Below are positions 14,650-21,776 of a stretch of 24,899 nt of DNA, piece by piece; the stretch's first letter is position 1; every line of letters begins with the position of its first letter. The stretch is from a virus. The notes under the pieces were generated by a model. It ran no database searches, was not told the DNA's origin, and saw nothing but the letters and a program-made list of their open reading frames with translations. The stretch spans positions 1-24,899 of the IMG/VR virus record IMGVR_UViG_3300002835_010611; one strand, given 5' to 3'. The position numbers and the translations under genes are program-made.

Positions 14650-15189
14650 CTACTCCAGGCTAAGTAAGAATGTTCCCGATTCCCACATGATTCCAATTGC
14701 TGAGTAACCAATTACATCCATCACATTGTCCTTGATTGATTCGTTGTTGGGGTTTGTATTATTGCCAACAAGATTTTCAAGTCTCGCAATCTTGTCGTGA
14801 ACCCTAACCATCAATCCAGCTCTACCAAATCGCTGAATGTTCTCGTGGCCATAATCATGTTGTTTTCTGCACAAAGTTTCGTGCACTTCAGGTGATGTCA
14901 AATTAAAACCAAGAGAGCGTGAGAGCATGCTGGCAAGCCTTCCAATCCCCCTCCATGCCTGTGAGGCATCTTTTGCTTCGTGATGAAACATGTCATCTAT
15001 AAACACGTCGTGTGAAACTCGGAGCATCTTGATAATGGGCATACTCGCATCTTCAAAAGATGCAATAATCTTCAAGATGCTGTCCCAGGCCAGGTCTTGT
15101 TCTTCTTCTGGCGGGAGTATCTTACTCAACGCAATTGCGGCGGCGGCATTCCATGTTTTTGGTGTTTCTTTATACATTTGCTCAGTCAT
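14650..15189 (-). CDS. DUF1599/Nmad1-like nucleotide-associated protein, 179 aa
   Basis: Residues 106-152 contain CRKQHDYGHENIQRFG, RAGLMVRVHDKIARLENL and NESIKDNVMDVIGYS. This HDYG...RFG...DKIARL...DVIGY arrangement marks the DUF1599 domain, linked to phage nucleotide modification and all-alpha NTP pyrophosphohydrolases. The acidic and His residues (H111, D112, E149, D153) could bind a metal and nucleotide. The adjacent methyltransferase and SSB support a nucleic-acid metabolism role. It starts by overlapping the methyltransferase stop by eight bases. Confidence 0.72.
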   Translation of the reverse strand: MTEQMYKETPKTWNAAAAIALSKILPPEEEQDLAWDSILKIIASFEDASMPIIKMLRVSHDVFIDDMFHHEAKDASQAWRGIGRLASMLSRSLGFNLTSPEVHETLCRKQHDYGHENIQRFGRAGLMVRVHDKIARLENLVGNNTNPNNESIKDNVMDVIGYSAIGIMWESGTFLLSLE

Positions 15190-16675
15190 TTAATAATCCT
15201 TTGAAGATTTTTCCAAGCCATTCGGCTACGGGTGCAGCCACTCCATTCCCGGTCTGCTTGTACCTAGCTGTATCGGGTTGTTCTTTGCCATCCGCACGCC
15301 ACCTAGTGTGGTCCACGGGCCAGCCCATCAAAATTTCACACTCTTTTGGTAATAAACGCCTAACTACCATGTTCTGCAACACTCCGGTTGACTGTTTTGT
15401 CCCCGCCCTAATTGCATGATGAATGCCACCATCAACAAGCTTGTCATTGTATTCATCGTAAGCAATTGCGTCAATCACTAGATTTTCACCTCGGCTCGAT
15501 GGTACGCCGCCGTCACCACCACTACGAAGTGTCATTGCAACCCCATCATTGAGCTCTTCCATTTGAGCAACCATTGGTGTGTTTAGTCCACCCGTTCCCA
15601 TGAATGCAGTCAATGTGTTGATGGTGTCACCCTGTAGTCGTACGCCATCTTGTCTGTGTGGGTGAAAGACTATTGGTGAGTTTTCATCTTCATAGGCGAC
15701 ACTTGGTGACTGTTGCGTAGCTTTAAGTGTTGGTGAGTGGTCTGTAAAAACATTTGCATTTGAACCGAACTGTGTATCAAAAGAAAAAACTTGATTGTCT
15801 TCAACAATTAATTTATCTTCGGCAACATACTGAGTGCCAACACCCCTCCAGTCTCTAGCTTGCAGTGTCCCTATGACATCTTGATATGAATCTGTTGTGG
15901 TTTCAATACTGTCAGTTAGTATGGTGCCTGGGCCTTTTGCATCACGGGCACGCAATGTTAGAGCGGTGTCTGTTTCTTGCCATTTAGCAAAACCGCTATT
16001 CTCGTATGCTAGGACTCCCTGTTCGCTACTGCTTCCAATGCTTGACGAAGCTTTTCCGGAAGCTTTTTGTTTCTCCTGTCGGCCCTTCTGAGAATGCCTT
16101 CGCACGCCCTCTTGGACAGGTAATAGCGGGATGGGACTTCGCTCTGCGGCACCAATATCGTATGTAGCACACACGAAGATGCGGCGCCGTCGCTGGGCGA
16201 CTCCGTAGTACTGAGCATCAAGGATTGCCCAGTCAAGCGCCACGCACCCTGATTTGGCCATTTCATCGAGGACGACCCCAAAGTCAGCACCCTTGTTGGA
16301 AGTAAGTGCTCCGGGAACGTTTTCCCAGATTGCGAGTCGTGGGTATTGTCCATTTGTTGCATCACGCATCTCCTTGATTATTCTCATTGCTTCATGGAAC
16401 AAACCAGAGCGTGCACCATCAAGGCCTGCGCGTTTGCCGGCCACGGAGAGGTCCTGACACGGACTTCCAAAGTTAATGCAGTCAACTGGTTCTATCTCGT
16501 TGCCCTTTACATCCCTGACATCTAAGTACTTGGGGATGTCGGGCCAGTGCTTGCTGAGTATTCGCTGACATGCAGGGTCCCACTCAGCTTGCCATTTGCA
16601 CTGCCATCCGGCAGCTTCGAATCCAAGGTCGAAGCCGCCGACGCCGGCAAATAGACTGCCGAAGGTAAGGCTCAG
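15182..16675 (-). CDS. C5-cytosine DNA methyltransferase, 497 aa, CTG start
   Basis: All key motifs are present when the frame is read from 16675: motif I FAGVGGFDLGFEAAGW (residues 9-24), catalytic Cys73 in GSPCQDLS, ENV at 118-120, QRRRR at 161-165, a long variable target-recognition region, then LLPKECEILMGWP and NGVAAPVAEWLGKIF. From an ATG/GTG only, the gene would begin at V78 and lose motif I and the catalytic Cys. No ATG, GTG or TTG lies upstream in frame, but CTG at 16675-16673 overlaps the SSB stop (CTGA) and has GAGGAAG upstream. The TRD has repeats like LRARDAKGPG and LQARDWRGVG. It modifies cytosine in DNA, probably to evade host restriction. Confidence 0.93.
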   Translation of the reverse strand: MSLTFGSLFAGVGGFDLGFEAAGWQCKWQAEWDPACQRILSKHWPDIPKYLDVRDVKGNEIEPVDCINFGSPCQDLSVAGKRAGLDGARSGLFHEAMRIIKEMRDATNGQYPRLAIWENVPGALTSNKGADFGVVLDEMAKSGCVALDWAILDAQYYGVAQRRRRIFVCATYDIGAAERSPIPLLPVQEGVRRHSQKGRQEKQKASGKASSSIGSSSEQGVLAYENSGFAKWQETDTALTLRARDAKGPGTILTDSIETTTDSYQDVIGTLQARDWRGVGTQYVAEDKLIVEDNQVFSFDTQFGSNANVFTDHSPTLKATQQSPSVAYEDENSPIVFHPHRQDGVRLQGDTINTLTAFMGTGGLNTPMVAQMEELNDGVAMTLRSGGDGGVPSSRGENLVIDAIAYDEYNDKLVDGGIHHAIRAGTKQSTGVLQNMVVRRLLPKECEILMGWPVDHTRWRADGKEQPDTARYKQTGNGVAAPVAEWLGKIFKGLLND

Positions 16676-17151
16676 AAAGGTTCTTCCTCAAATGAGCCAA
16701 CATCGTTTCGGCTGGTTGCTGGACGAGCGCCTGCTCGTGCTGGTGTTTTCTGTGCAGGACGAGCATTGACAGGGTTGCCTGAAGCATTCTCTACCTTTGC
16801 TTTGCGCTGCAATGTTTCAATGTTGCGTACAGATACGCCGATTTCGTCAGCAAGGATGTTCACTGCTGAACGCTTCTTTCCTGACTCTTTGTCGTCCCAT
16901 GTTTCTTGCTCAAGACGACCCGTGACTGTTACGCGAATTCCTTTTTCAAGCACTCGGGCTGCATCTTCTGCAAGGTTTCGCCATGCAATGACATTGAAGT
17001 AGGAAGTCTTTTCTTGCTTCTCGCCTTTTGCGTCGGTCCAGAAGTTGTTGACCGCAACAGAGAATGAAAGCTTCCCTGCTCCTGAGTCAAAATAACGCAT
17101 TTCTGGGTCCGCCGTGAGGTTTCCGGTTATTGTTACTGGCGCTGATGACAT
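16672..17151 (-). CDS. ssb: Single-stranded DNA-binding protein, 159 aa
   Basis: An OB-fold fills residues 1-105 (VTITGNLTADPEMRYF, KLSFSVAVNNFW, SYFNVIAWRNLAEDAA, GIRVTVTGRLEQETW). A flexible Pro/Ala/Arg-rich linker follows and the C-terminus is an acidic tip EEEPF, the standard interaction tail of SSBs. It coats single-stranded DNA during replication and recruits partners. AAGGAG precedes the ATG. It is first in an operon with the methyltransferase, DUF1599-like gene and the 52-aa gene. Confidence 0.95.
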   Translation of the reverse strand: MSSAPVTITGNLTADPEMRYFDSGAGKLSFSVAVNNFWTDAKGEKQEKTSYFNVIAWRNLAEDAARVLEKGIRVTVTGRLEQETWDDKESGKKRSAVNILADEIGVSVRNIETLQRKAKVENASGNPVNARPAQKTPARAGARPATSRNDVGSFEEEPF

Positions 17152-17193
17152 GTTCGTATTCTCCTTGTGTTTGGTTTATGTATCGCCGAAAGC

Positions 17194-17222
17194 AGCATAT
17201 CACTCGTGGTAGGCTCTGTCAA
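17194..17222 (-). promoter_or_regulatory. Promoter of the SSB-methyltransferase operon
   Basis: On the minus strand, TTGACA (plus 17217-17222) and TATGCT (17194-17199) are exactly 17 bases apart, a near-ideal sigma70 promoter. The -35 box overlaps the start codon of the divergent gene at 17222 and its -10 region, so the two directions probably interfere. Confidence 0.8.
17207..17215 (+). promoter_or_regulatory. Extended -10 promoter, leaderless
   Basis: TGGTAGGCT at 17207-17215 fits an extended -10 element (TG, one base, TAGGCT), six bases before the ATG at 17222. No -35 match is seen 17 bases upstream. If functional it gives a leaderless message for the 72-aa gene and perhaps transcribes on into the repeat array. 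Confidence 0.4.
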
Positions 17223-17440
17223 TGGCCACTAACCCTTTTGAAATAAGGCTTTCGTTAACCAATGCGATTGCTAACTCGTTGTTTGACATTGCTTTTGATG
17301 AGAGCATATCGGACAAAGAGCTTGCGCAGCAACTTGAAGATTACAAAGATGTTGCATCAATGCTTCTTGAAGACCTCGGGTGCGAGGTCATTGAAATCAA
17401 AGACGGAAAGATGATTTGCTCCTTTAGTCCACAAAAATAA
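17222..17440 (+). CDS. Small hypothetical protein, 72 aa
   Basis: Helical, acidic protein (MATNPFEIRLSLTNAIANSL, FDIAFDESISDKELAQQLED) ending in a short strand pair (CEVIEIKDGKMICSF). Family unknown. Its importance is positional: it is the only gene between the SSB promoter and the 5.4-kb array, on the same strand as the array motif, and its stop is two bases before the first array copy. Whatever transcribes it could continue through the array. Confidence 0.65.
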   Translation: MATNPFEIRLSLTNAIANSLFDIAFDESISDKELAQQLEDYKDVASMLLEDLGCEVIEIKDGKMICSFSPQK

Positions 17441-17442
17441 CA

Positions 17443-17661
17443 CGGGACTAGTAAGTGACAGGAATAAATTGAAGCGCAGAAGGAGCGAAGCGACTGGTAT
17501 TCCAAGGAAATACGGAAGGCCCCATTTACTCCATTTACGAATGGCTGTAGGCCGAAGGCCGTAAGCCTGAAGAGCGAGCAGCGTTAAATGGATAAATGGA
17601 GGGAGTATTACTTTGGAATGCGAGCAAGCAATTTTGCCGTAGATTTTTATTCAAATATATT
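17443..17661 (+). ncRNA. Array unit 1, family A
   Basis: Shares with units 7 and 8 a GACTGGT block, ACGGAAG (17512-17518) and GGGAGTA (17601-17607). Between the last two, CCATTTACTCCATTTA pairs with TAAATGGATAAATGG downstream, and GGCC-GAA-GGCC makes an inner hairpin. Ends with the TATTCAA-type 3' segment. Confidence 0.65.
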
Positions 17662-17823
17662 CGGGACTAATAAACAGACTTAGCATTTGCGTGCAAGGTC
17701 GCGTGCTGCGTAGTTGTTTATGTCGTTGTGCACGGCTCAGCGTGCAAGCGAAGCGTCATAAGACATAACGACGAAGCATCTCGCGGACTGCATGCAATGC
17801 GATTGTTGTGATGAGACCCAACA
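17662..17823 (+). ncRNA. Array unit 2, family D
   Basis: Has the family D opening (AATAAACA...AGCATT) and ends in CATGCAATGCGATTG. Internal pairing: TTATGTC with GACATAA, and a perfect TGCACG/CGTGCA hairpin inside it. Confidence 0.6.
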
Positions 17824-17971
17824 CGGGACTAGTTAGTTCATAAACATACAAAGCGAGTTGTTGCTTTTAGGAGCGGAGCCTTAGCGAAGGTTTCCAGAGC
17901 GTAGCCTGGAATCTGAGCGGAGGCTAAGCGATGAAAAGAAACACGAGTGGGAACTGTGATTAGGCTTTCCT
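17824..17971 (+). ncRNA. Array unit 3, unassigned
   Basis: Contains adjacent hairpins CCTT-AGCG-AAGG and TTCCAG-AGCGTAGC-CTGGAA enclosed by complementary flanks (GCTTTTAGG..., ...GATGAAAAG). Ends with the TGTGATTAG-type 3' segment, as in units 24 and 27. Confidence 0.55.
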
Positions 17972-18140
17972 CGGGACTAAATACCTACCGGGAACAGACA
18001 GCGAAGTTACTTTCTTTTCGAGCGGTGCGAGAGCGAGAAGGTTCCAGAAGCGGAGTTATTTTGCGATTAAAGACTTTATGGGAACAAGCGAAGATGCGAG
18101 CGTTGAAGGACGAGAAGCTTGAATGTAAATAGTAAAACTT
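17972..18140 (+). ncRNA. Array unit 4, unassigned
   Basis: No clear relative in the array. A TTTCTTTTCGAGCGG stretch can pair imperfectly with GCGAGAAGG. Structure is weaker than in other units. Confidence 0.45.
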
Positions 18141-18298
18141 CGGGACTAGGGACTATTCAAGCGGTGAGTCGTTTGATGCGAGCAGTGAAGCGCAGTGTAC
18201 TTAAAGGATTTAAGAGCGGGATAACGAGCAGTCTGGAATTTCGAGCGTTCGCTGAGCGAGGAAAGAAGTACGAGCAAAAGTTGTGCTGTGAGCCTACT
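18141..18298 (+). ncRNA. Array unit 5, unassigned
   Basis: The motif is followed directly by a second GGACTA. Holds the hairpin CTTAAA-GGA-TTTAAG and a distant ACTT...AAGT pairing. No family assigned. Confidence 0.45.
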
Positions 18299-18472
18299 CG
18301 GGACTATGAAGTATGTTTTACAGTCCATGTTCAACAAACAAGCTTTATGAAGCGTCCGGAGCTGCTGAAGACTGGTGGTAGCTCTTTTGCGGACACCGTC
18401 GAGGCATCTCCAGGTAAGCGAGTATGCGATAACTTTTATTCGATTCATAGATAGTTTTTATTCAATACGACT
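18299..18472 (+). ncRNA. Array unit 6, unassigned
   Basis: GTCCG pairs with CGGAC and encloses GAGCT/AGCTC. Ends with two TTATTCRA-type segments before the boundary, the same 3' class as units 1, 14, 15 and 17. Confidence 0.55.
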
Positions 18473-18677
18473 CGGGACTTACATATAAAAGGATTGAAGC
18501 GTGAACGAGAAGGAGCGCAGCGACTGGTAATTTCGAGAAAAACGGAAGAGACTCTTTTCTCGTTTTCTGGGTGGCTGCAAGCCCCCCAAGCGATAGCGGG
18601 AAAAGGAAAAAGAGAGGGAGTATTTCGAGGAACTACGAGAGAGCGATTCATCCGGGGACTTTTCAACAAAACCATTA
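18473..18677 (+). ncRNA. Array unit 7, family A
   Basis: GACTGGT, ACGGAAG (18542-18548) and GGGAGTA (18616-18622) match units 1 and 8, but the enclosed helix is now CTCTTTTCTCGTTTTC paired with GGAAAAGGAAAAAGAG. An extra CCGGGGACT lies near its end (18652-18660). Confidence 0.65.
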
Positions 18678-18898
18678 CGGGACTAATAACCACAGGGTTA
18701 GGCGTGTGCCTGTTTTGAAAGGGAGAGAATCGACTGGTGGTTTTTAAAGTTTACGGAAGAGGCTCTTTTTTGTCTTTTTTGAGTGAGGTACGAGCAAAAG
18801 CGACGCTTTTTGGAGCGGTAAAAAGAAAAAAAGAGAGGGAGTAAAATTTAATAAACCATGAAAAACGGCACTGCCAGGAGTTGTTAGATAAATCAACA
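18678..18898 (+). ncRNA. Array unit 8, family A
   Basis: GACTGGT, ACGGAAG (18753-18759) and GGGAGTA (18837-18843) are kept while the helix is CTCTTTTTTGTC against AAAAAGAAAAAAAGAG. Ends with the GTTAGATAA-type 3' segment shared with unit 11. Confidence 0.65.
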
Positions 18899-19041
18899 CG
18901 GGACTAACTTCTATAAGCCAACAAGCATTGCGTCTTTCTGTTCGATGTGAATGAGCGTGCTGGTAACGAGGTACGAAGTTACGCAAAGCGAAAGAACAAC
19001 GAAAAAGAAAACGCATGCGGTAGCTTTTATTTGATACGACT
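18899..19041 (+). ncRNA. Array unit 9, family D
   Basis: Related to unit 13: CAAGCATTGC, GAGCGTGCTG, GTACGAAGTTACGCAAAGCGA and GCATGCGGT recur in order. GCGTCTTTC near the start pairs with GAAAACGC near the end. Confidence 0.65.
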
Positions 19042-19292
19042 CGGGACTTATGTGTACTAGGACTATTTGAAGAGTCGCAATAGCGACGAAGTGTTATTTC
19101 TTGGAACGATACGGAGCGAAGAAGGTATGCGTAGGGAAATGTGAAGCGACGGAGTGCGACAGCGCTTCGGCGCTAGCATAAGCGAAGTGACCTTCTTTTA
19201 GCGAGGTATTGTGTAAAGAAATACACGAGGTGCGTTGTGGCGAAGCAAATGTCCGGGATGTCGCAATCAAAGATAAACATCTACCAAAGTCT
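19042..19292 (+). ncRNA. Array unit 10, family B
   Basis: Close relative of unit 14. Features: GCGACGAAGTGTTATTT, helix AAGAAGGT/ACCTTCTT, an AGCGC-TTCG-GCGCT hairpin with a UUCG tetraloop, a GTGTA/TACAC hairpin, then CCGGGAT and ATAAACATCT before the boundary. Confidence 0.65.
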
Positions 19293-19447
19293 CGGGACTA
19301 AGTACCTAGGTTGTCGGGCTGCCGACACCTGATGAGGAAGCGTAATTTTCATGGCCCCTGGTGGCGGACACGGAATCATGTAATGATTTCGAGGTCTTCC
19401 GCCCCATGTTAAATTTGCTGGTGCCAAAGCTGTTAGATAAGTCTGCA
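19293..19447 (+). ncRNA. Array unit 11, family C
   Basis: Close relative of unit 16. A CGGAATCAT-GTA-ATGATTTCG hairpin sits inside GGCGGA/TCCGCC, followed by GCTGGTGCCAAAG and GTTAGATAAGTC. AGTC at the end can pair with GACT of the next motif. Confidence 0.65.
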
Positions 19448-19582
19448 CGGGACTAATAACCAAAAACAGTGAGCATTCCGAACGAAGCGACGTAGCCGCC
19501 GAGGCATCCCGTAGCTCGCGTAGGGAGCCTGGCGTCTACCGAGCAAGCGAGGAGGCGAGGAAAAGTCTCATGTTTGCCTACA
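19448..19582 (+). ncRNA. Array unit 12, family D
   Basis: Opens AATAACCAAAAACAGTGAGC then ATTCC. Nested helices GACG/CGTC, CGCC/GGCG and AGGC/GCCT plus CCC/GGG give a compact GC-rich fold. At 135 bp it is the shortest unit. Confidence 0.6.
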
Positions 19583-19722
19583 CGGGACTTATCTTTACAA
19601 ACGAGCAAGCATTGCATTTTCGTTCGACTCGGAGCGAGCGTGCTGTGACAAGGCACGAAGTCACGCAAAGCGAGCGTAGGTCGATAAGAAAATGTATGCG
19701 GTGAGTGAGTAGTAAATGAAAT
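19583..19722 (+). ncRNA. Array unit 13, family D
   Basis: Relative of unit 9 with GCATTTTC pairing to GAAAATGT, and GTTCGAC to GTCGATA, where unit 9 has different but still paired bases. Ends GTATGCGGT plus a variable tail. Confidence 0.65.
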
Positions 19723-19970
19723 CGGGACTTATGTGTAACAGGACTGTTCGACGAAATGGTTAGCGACGAAGTGTTATTTTTTGGAACAAAAAGAAGCGAG
19801 GAAGGTATGCGTAGGGTAATGCGAAGCAACGAAGTGCGACAGCAATTCGGCGCTAGCATAAGCGAAGCGACCTTTTGAGCGCACTTATTGTGCAGAAAAA
19901 TACACGAGAAGCGGTCCATGAGGCGAATATCCGGGATACCGAATTCATAGATAAATATCTATTCAAGTCT
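19723..19970 (+). ncRNA. Array unit 14, family B
   Basis: Relative of unit 10 along its whole length. The AAGGT/ACCTT helix is shortened and the UUCG hairpin stem has decayed (AGCAATTCGGCGCT), so either selection is relaxed or the fold differs. Ends ATCTATTCAAGTCT. Confidence 0.6.
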
Positions 19971-20198
19971 CGGGACTAGATAATGGTTTGATGGTTGAAA
20001 AACAATCACGCAAAATCAACTTAGACAGATAAGAGAATCTAGGTGATTCTGGCGAAGCGCATGCGTAGACATGAATCAACGGTTGCCGGGTTGAAAAGCG
20101 TAGGGTTGTTCGAGCCGAGCAGCGGTGAGAACACACGAGCGTTCAACTCGGCAAAGATTTGCTTATGTGGATAAGTTGGAACTCTATTCAAATATCCT
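19971..20198 (+). ncRNA. Array unit 15, unassigned
   Basis: A 13-base helix TTGCCGGGTTGAA with TTCAACTCGGCAA (one G-U) and a TGATTC/GAATCA hairpin. Ends CTATTCAAATATCCT. It separates the B and C members of the second D-B-C block. Confidence 0.6.
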
Positions 20199-20353
20199 CG
20201 GGACTTGATACCTTGAGATGTCAGGTTGTCGCGCCGAGATGCTAGGCGTATTTTTATGACCCCCCATGGTGCGGACACAAAATCATGTAATGATTTTGAG
20301 GTTGTCCGCCGTCATATAAATCGCTGGTGCCAAAGTTGTTAGGGGGGTTAGTA
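20199..20353 (+). ncRNA. Array unit 16, family C
   Basis: Relative of unit 11. The hairpin is AAAATCAT-GTA-ATGATTTT here, so the base of the stem has changed on both sides; the GTGCGGACA segment, GCTGGTGCCAAAG and GTTAGG follow. Confidence 0.65.
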
Positions 20354-20585
20354 CGGGACTTGATAGCGAAGATTTTGCAGCACGGCGGGCGTAGCGTGAC
20401 TTGAGTGCGAGCATCGCTGTAGCGGACCGGGTAAATCGACTGAAGCTAGTGAGTGAATTTTGTGTATACAAAATGATACGAGCGTTGCTGAGGGAGATTT
20501 CTCGGGTAGCGGAAGTGGGCGAGTGGCTCAGTCAAAGCGTAGAGCGTTTGTGCTGCAAATCTGGTAAGTTTTATTCAACTTGCTA
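20354..20585 (+). ncRNA. Array unit 17, with tRNA-like 3' part
   Basis: The last 78 bases (about 20508-20585) look like a degenerate tRNA: outer stem GTAGC/GCTAC, a D-arm-like GGCGAGTGGCTCAGTC, an anticodon-arm-like TTTG/CAAA with CTGCAAA (Cys-like GCA), and AAGTT/AACTT in the T-arm position. The anticodon stem pairs poorly, so I do not call a functional tRNA. Confidence 0.5.
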
Positions 20586-20744
20586 CGGGGCTAAATAACA
20601 AATTCAGGCGTTCGTTTCTTTCTGGGAACCAGAATAAGTGAGCAACGGTCAAGCCTCTTGACGAAGCGAAGTGGCTCGACAATTAATTGTTGCGGCGATT
20701 GCTAAAGGCATTAGCGATGACTAATCAATCACATGTTGGATAAT
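20586..20744 (+). ncRNA. Array unit 18, family E (forward)
   Basis: Begins with the variant CGGGGCTA. Its blocks GTTCGTT, CCAGAA, CAAGCC, TTGAC, GGCTCG, GACAATTAAT, CTAAAG and TTAGCG occur in the same order in the reverse complement of unit 19. Confidence 0.6.
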
Positions 20745-20889
20745 CGGGACTAGAGACTTTATACCGGGAAGCGCTAAGGTCTTTAGTGATTCGCAAGCAA
20801 TGATTAATTGTCGGGCGACGAGCCAGAAGTCAAGGGCTTGCCGTGGCGAGCGATTTCTGGAGAACAGAAGAACGAACATGGCAAATAAT
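20745..20889 (+). ncRNA. Array unit 19, family E (inverted)
   Basis: An inverted relative of unit 18, although both boundary motifs keep the standard orientation. Units 18 and 19 together can form a very long imperfect hairpin. Confidence 0.6.
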
Positions 20890-21052
20890 CGGGACTAGTA
20901 AGTTTTATCTTTTATCAATGAAAGTTAGTTGTCTCGACTGGAGCGGGGGTGCTGCGTAACATTAGTTCGGGATTCGGTTCTTCCGAATCAAGAACTATGT
21001 GGAGCATCACCTTAGCGAAGGAGAGTAACGGTAGTTGTCCAGTTACTATCCA
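20890..21052 (+). ncRNA. Array unit 20, unassigned
   Basis: Strong nested fold: GGTGCT with AGCATCACC, TAGTTC with GAACTA, and a perfect GATTCGG-TTCTT-CCGAATC hairpin at the tip, followed by CCTT-AGCG-AAGG and GTAAC/GTTAC hairpins. Confidence 0.65.
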
Positions 21053-21345
21053 CGGGACTAGCAACTAGCGATGTGATTTCTGAGTACAAACATTCAAAAG
21101 CGCAGTGAAGCATTTTCTGGATTGGAAGCATCACCAGGTACACGAAGGAGTGATGTTTGTGGTCGGGCTTGGCGAAATATCGAGCCCTCTCGATATGAGC
21201 TTGGTGGTTCGCAGAACTCACCAATCCGACAAGCAAACTGAAACGACTGAAGTGTCCGCAGTGATGGTGGAGAGACAGAATTGCGAACGAAGCGTTGAAT
21301 GTGGCGTACTCGGAACACAAGCGGTTACTTTTATTCGACACGACT
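21053..21345 (+). ncRNA. Array unit 21, family F
   Basis: Relative of unit 24. Contains ATATCGAG-CCCT-CTCGATAT (21177-21196) and the ten-pair helix 21201-21224 with GCA loop and bulged T that shows two compensatory changes against unit 24. Ends with ATTCGACACGACT. Confidence 0.7.
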
Positions 21346-21614
21346 CGGGACTAAGAAATAGAAATTATTGATACCGGAAAGTTATTTCATCCGAGGAAGC
21401 ACCCGTAGTGAGAAAACTGATGAGCACATTTATGGGCGAAATCGTTTTCGAACGGGGGGTGCTGAGCGGTGAATAACGTCAAGCGTAATAAGACCGAGGC
21501 AAAGCCGGAGCGCGGAACCCAGACGCAGCGAAGACGAAGGCGAGCAAAGTCTGGGCTGCGGGCGTAGGCAAAGGTGAGGTTGCAATGAAGCGGGGGCTGT
21601 CATCCGGCACGCCT
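21346..21614 (+). ncRNA. Array unit 22, family G
   Basis: Shares its 3' half with unit 27: GAACCCAGAC, GAAGACGAAG, AGTCTGGGCTGCG, GTGAGGTTGCAATGAAGCGG. CCCAGAC pairs with GTCTGGG. Confidence 0.6.
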
Positions 21615-21776
21615 CGGGACTAGTAAGCACAACCAGAGCATCTTTTCTGGAGCGATGAAGGGTGTAAGCGAAGACTCGCACGTGCGTGGGCAGCATGCCC
21701 GTGCGTGTGCGGGCGAAGCGCACGTCCTTCTGAGCATCAGAAAGTGCGTCTACCGAAGTTGTCTTCTTACCTAATA
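21615..21776 (+). ncRNA. Array unit 23, family D-like
   Basis: Opens AGTAAGCACAACCAGAGCAT. GAAGG pairs with CCTTC and encloses a GC-rich hairpin (GGGC-AGCAT-GCCC). Confidence 0.55.

Larger units (their letters stand above)
546..15948 (+). repeat. Dispersed strand-polar heptamer YACGGGY
   Basis: Hand counting ACGGG over 1-17440 gives 37 on plus and 5 on minus; 28 and 2 of these extend to YACGGGY. Examples start at 546, 930, 1794, 2634, 3161, 3565, 4670, 4952, 5448, 5650, 6050, 6434, 6607, 6743, 7043, 7482, 8740, 8852, 9554, 11056, 12367, 14353, 15228, 15944. They occur inside genes of either direction. Confidence 0.7.

Noticed and set aside
16009-16365. 118-codon minus-strand frame inside the methyltransferase
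   Set aside because: It is a different frame of the methyltransferase gene, whose own frame holds conserved motifs throughout.
18119-18454. 111-codon plus-strand frame in the array
   Set aside because: It crosses two boundary motifs and has no homologous frame in related units, and its composition follows the hairpin words of the array.
19293-19447. Hammerhead ribozyme (CTGATGAG in unit 11)
   Set aside because: The required GAAA after stem II is missing and the relative unit 16 lacks the CTGATGA core.
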